From Novosphingobium marinum (GTDB lineage Bacteria; Pseudomonadota; Alphaproteobacteria; Sphingomonadales; Sphingomonadaceae): 64,000 nt of DNA. Within the stretch, counting starts at the first letter, position 1; each line of letters starts with the position of its first letter. Under the pieces are notes generated by a model. The model had not been told where the DNA came from, did no database searches, and worked only from the letters and a program-made list of their open reading frames with translations. Shown piece after piece: positions 62,573 to 64,000 of the stretch. A program made the position numbers and the translations under genes. Location of the stretch: the NCBI RefSeq assembly GCF_013408095.1, contig NZ_JACBZF010000005.1:1-64000 (forward strand). The letters run 5' to 3'.

Positions 62573-63369
62573 GGGCGGCCGGCCAGTTCGTCCATCGGAT
62601 CGACCGCCGCCGCGTCCTTGCGCACTTCGAAGTGCAGTTCGTCGCCGCGGGCCTTGCCGGTGTTGCCGACCAGGCCGATCCGCTCGCCCTTTTCGACGCG
62701 TTCGCCCTTCCGCACCGTGATGCGCAGGAGAAAGCCGTATGCGGTGTGCCAGTCACCGCCATGATCGATGACGACGAGGTTGCCGAACTGGTGCTTTTCC
62801 TTGCCCGCGAAGATGACCGTGCCCGCCTCGCTCGCCCGGACCGCGGTGCCGCGGCGCGCGCGGATGTCGATTCCGTCATGATAGTTGCGCTGGCCGCGCG
62901 GGCGAAACGACCGGCGGATCGAGCCTTCGATCGGCCAGGCGAACCGCGGCTCCGGAGGCAGCACGGCCCGTGCATCCTGCGCCGGCCTGGGCGGTTCGAT
63001 CAGGGTCGGGATCAGCAGGACCTGCCCGACCAGGATCGGAGCCTCCGGATCGAGGTCGTTGGCAACGACGATATCCTTCCACGGAACGCCGTAGCGGCTG
63101 GCGATGCCGAGTCCGGTCTCGCCCCGCTCCACCGTGTGGTGTTGCGTTCGCGGAATCTTCAGCGTCTCTCCGACGCGGATGACATAAGGAGGCTCGAGGC
63201 CGTTCGCTTCGGCGATGAGAACGCGCGGGACCTTCGCGCGATTGGCTATGCCGCCGAGGGTTTCGCCCGCGACGACGACGTGTTCGGTTTCCTCTTCCGG
63301 CGAAAGCGGCTCGTTCGCCGCGATCAGCAGCGGCGCCAGTGCCGGAAGCAGGATGACCGGCGGTTTCAC
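62569..63369 (-). CDS. LysM-M23 protein, NlpD/DipM-like, active site degenerate
   Basis: 266 residues; GTG start at 63369 overlaps the surE stop as GTGA. A signal-like start, two LysM domains (about 30-73 and 78-121) and a C-terminal M23/LytM domain. Zinc ligands His164 and Asp168 (YHDGID) and His246 (ELHFEV) remain, but the two catalytic His positions appear changed, to Phe213 (in YGF) and Glu244 (in DELH). It is therefore more likely an amidase activator, like NlpD, EnvC or DipM, than an active peptidase. The surE-nlpD pairing supports this. Confidence 0.92.
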   Translation of the reverse strand: MKPPVILLPALAPLLIAANEPLSPEEETEHVVVAGETLGGIANRAKVPRVLIAEANGLEPPYVIRVGETLKIPRTQHHTVERGETGLGIASRYGVPWKDIVVANDLDPEAPILVGQVLLIPTLIEPPRPAQDARAVLPPEPRFAWPIEGSIRRSFRPRGQRNYHDGIDIRARRGTAVRASEAGTVIFAGKEKHQFGNLVVIDHGGDWHTAYGFLLRITVRKGERVEKGERIGLVGNTGKARGDELHFEVRKDAAAVDPMDELAGRP

Positions 63370-64000
63370 TGCCGATAGCAATCCGTCAGGCCGGGAAGCG
63401 ATTCCCGGTGCGTGAAGTCCAGCGTCAGCGGCGTCACCGACACGAAGCCGTCGGCGATTGCCTCGAGGTCGGTTTCGTGACCGGGGGTCTGCTCGATGCC
63501 GTGAAGGCCGAACCAGTAATAGTCGAAGCCGCGCGGGTCGGTGCCCTCGACGATCGAGCCGCGCGCGTAGTCGTGAAAGCCCTGCCGTACCACGCGGATG
63601 CCCTGCACCTTGTCCGGCGCGACCGGCGGGAAATTGACGTTGACGAGCGTGCGTTCGGCAAAAGGCCTCTCGATGAGCGGACGCAGCACCTTTTCGCCCC
63701 ACGCTTCGGCAGCGGCGAAGGAAACCTCGTTGCCGATGCCCTCCTTCGAGTAGACCTGGCTGAGCGCGATCGACCGGATACCCGCCAGCGCACCCTCGAA
63801 CGCGGCGGAAACCGTGCCCGAATAAGTGATGTCGTCGCCAAGATTCGCGCCCCGGTTCACGCCCGACAGGATCAGGTCGGGCCGCTCGGGCATGACCTTC
63901 TTGAGCGCCATCGTGACGGCGTCTGTCGGCGTGCCGGTGACCGAGAAGCGTCGCTCGGCATGGCGGCGAAGGCGAACCGGGCGGGTCAGCGTGAGCGAAT
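63366..64000 (-). CDS. surE: 5'-nucleotidase SurE, start beyond the window edge
   Basis: About 211 C-terminal residues of SurE; the start is beyond 64000. LTRPVRLRRHAERRFSVTGT, then PTDAVTMALKKV and LILSGVNRGANLGDDITYSG, are diagnostic. The N-terminal metal site (DDGxxA region) is not visible. SurE is a phosphatase of nucleoside 5'- and 3'-monophosphates. It leads the GTGA-coupled surE / LysM-M23 / channel unit. Confidence 0.96.
   Translation of the reverse strand, partial: SLTLTRPVRLRRHAERRFSVTGTPTDAVTMALKKVMPERPDLILSGVNRGANLGDDITYSGTVSAAFEGALAGIRSIALSQVYSKEGIGNEVSFAAAEAWGEKVLRPLIERPFAERTLVNVNFPPVAPDKVQGIRVVRQGFHDYARGSIVEGTDPRGFDYYWFGLHGIEQTPGHETDLEAIADGFVSVTPLTLDFTHRESLPGLTDCYRQ

Overview
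The window is GC-rich, gene-dense bacterial chromosome with strong third-position G/C bias, which produces many long antisense shadow ORFs. The gene set points to an alphaproteobacterium of the order Sphingomonadales: two large TonB-dependent receptors, a TPR-sulfotransferase next to one of them, an NDUFA12-type complex I accessory protein, DUF2155, a surE/LysM-M23 pair, a fatty-acyl-AMP ligase and several SnoaL-like proteins. This assignment is inference from gene content, not a phylogeny. No insertion sequence, prophage, CRISPR array or rRNA was seen.

Region by region. (1) 1-12.9 kb looks like an uptake and oxidation locus for a hydrophobic small molecule: two tandem DUF3604 proteins (the first cut by the left edge), a TonB-dependent receptor ending in a clear terminator, a divergent TetR-type regulator with a 14-bp palindrome between them, a P450 coupled to an EthD-like protein, a PQQ dehydrogenase fused to cytochrome c, a SnoaL-like protein, a P450cam-like (CYP101-type) P450 and a VOC protein. 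(2) 13.0-15.4 kb is a compact leftward cluster: a membrane-anchored LuxR-type regulator, a small helical protein, a polytopic membrane protein, a RadC-like JAB protein and an unknown protein. (3) 15.5-17.8 kb is a three-gene unit, SnoaL / old yellow enzyme / SnoaL. (4) 17.9-20.4 kb has two paralogous class I methyltransferases with export-like N-termini on either side of an amino-acid permease. (5) 20.4-25.1 kb is a TonB-dependent receptor and a TPR-sulfotransferase separated by a 13-bp-stem hairpin. (6) 25.5-29.4 kb holds a BCCT transporter, a metallo-beta-lactamase/rhodanese protein and a Crp/Fnr regulator. (7) 29.9-36.9 kb is a complete ABC export operon (HlyD, double ATPase, two permeases, outer-membrane channel) coupled to a DUF938 methyltransferase.

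(8) 36.9-48.1 kb is mostly housekeeping: MATE transporter, fructosamine kinase-like protein, host-attachment-like protein, two-domain EthD protein, PfkB kinase, isocitrate lyase with a 58-residue downstream protein and a divergent ScfR-type regulator, a TonB-like protein, the GDP-mannose genes manC and manA, and DUF2721. (9) 48.1-52.8 kb: fatty-acyl-AMP ligase, recX, DUF192, NDUFA12-like and DUF2155, with aat convergent and overlapping. (10) 52.8-58.2 kb: tRNA-Trp, a polytopic membrane protein, secE, nusG, an inserted antiporter on the other strand, rplK and rplA with a terminator. (11) 58.4-64 kb: a small membrane protein, a CinA/MoaB-like protein, rimO, DUF1761, and a GTGA-coupled surE / LysM-M23 / potassium-channel unit that runs off the right edge.

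Likely joint functions: the receptors, P450s, PQQ dehydrogenase, old yellow enzyme, VOC, EthD and SnoaL proteins would suit stepwise oxidation of a terpenoid- or steroid-like compound, but the substrate cannot be read from sequence and no ferredoxin or ferredoxin reductase is present for the P450s. Isocitrate lyase with its ScfR-type regulator fits growth on acetyl-CoA-yielding substrates.
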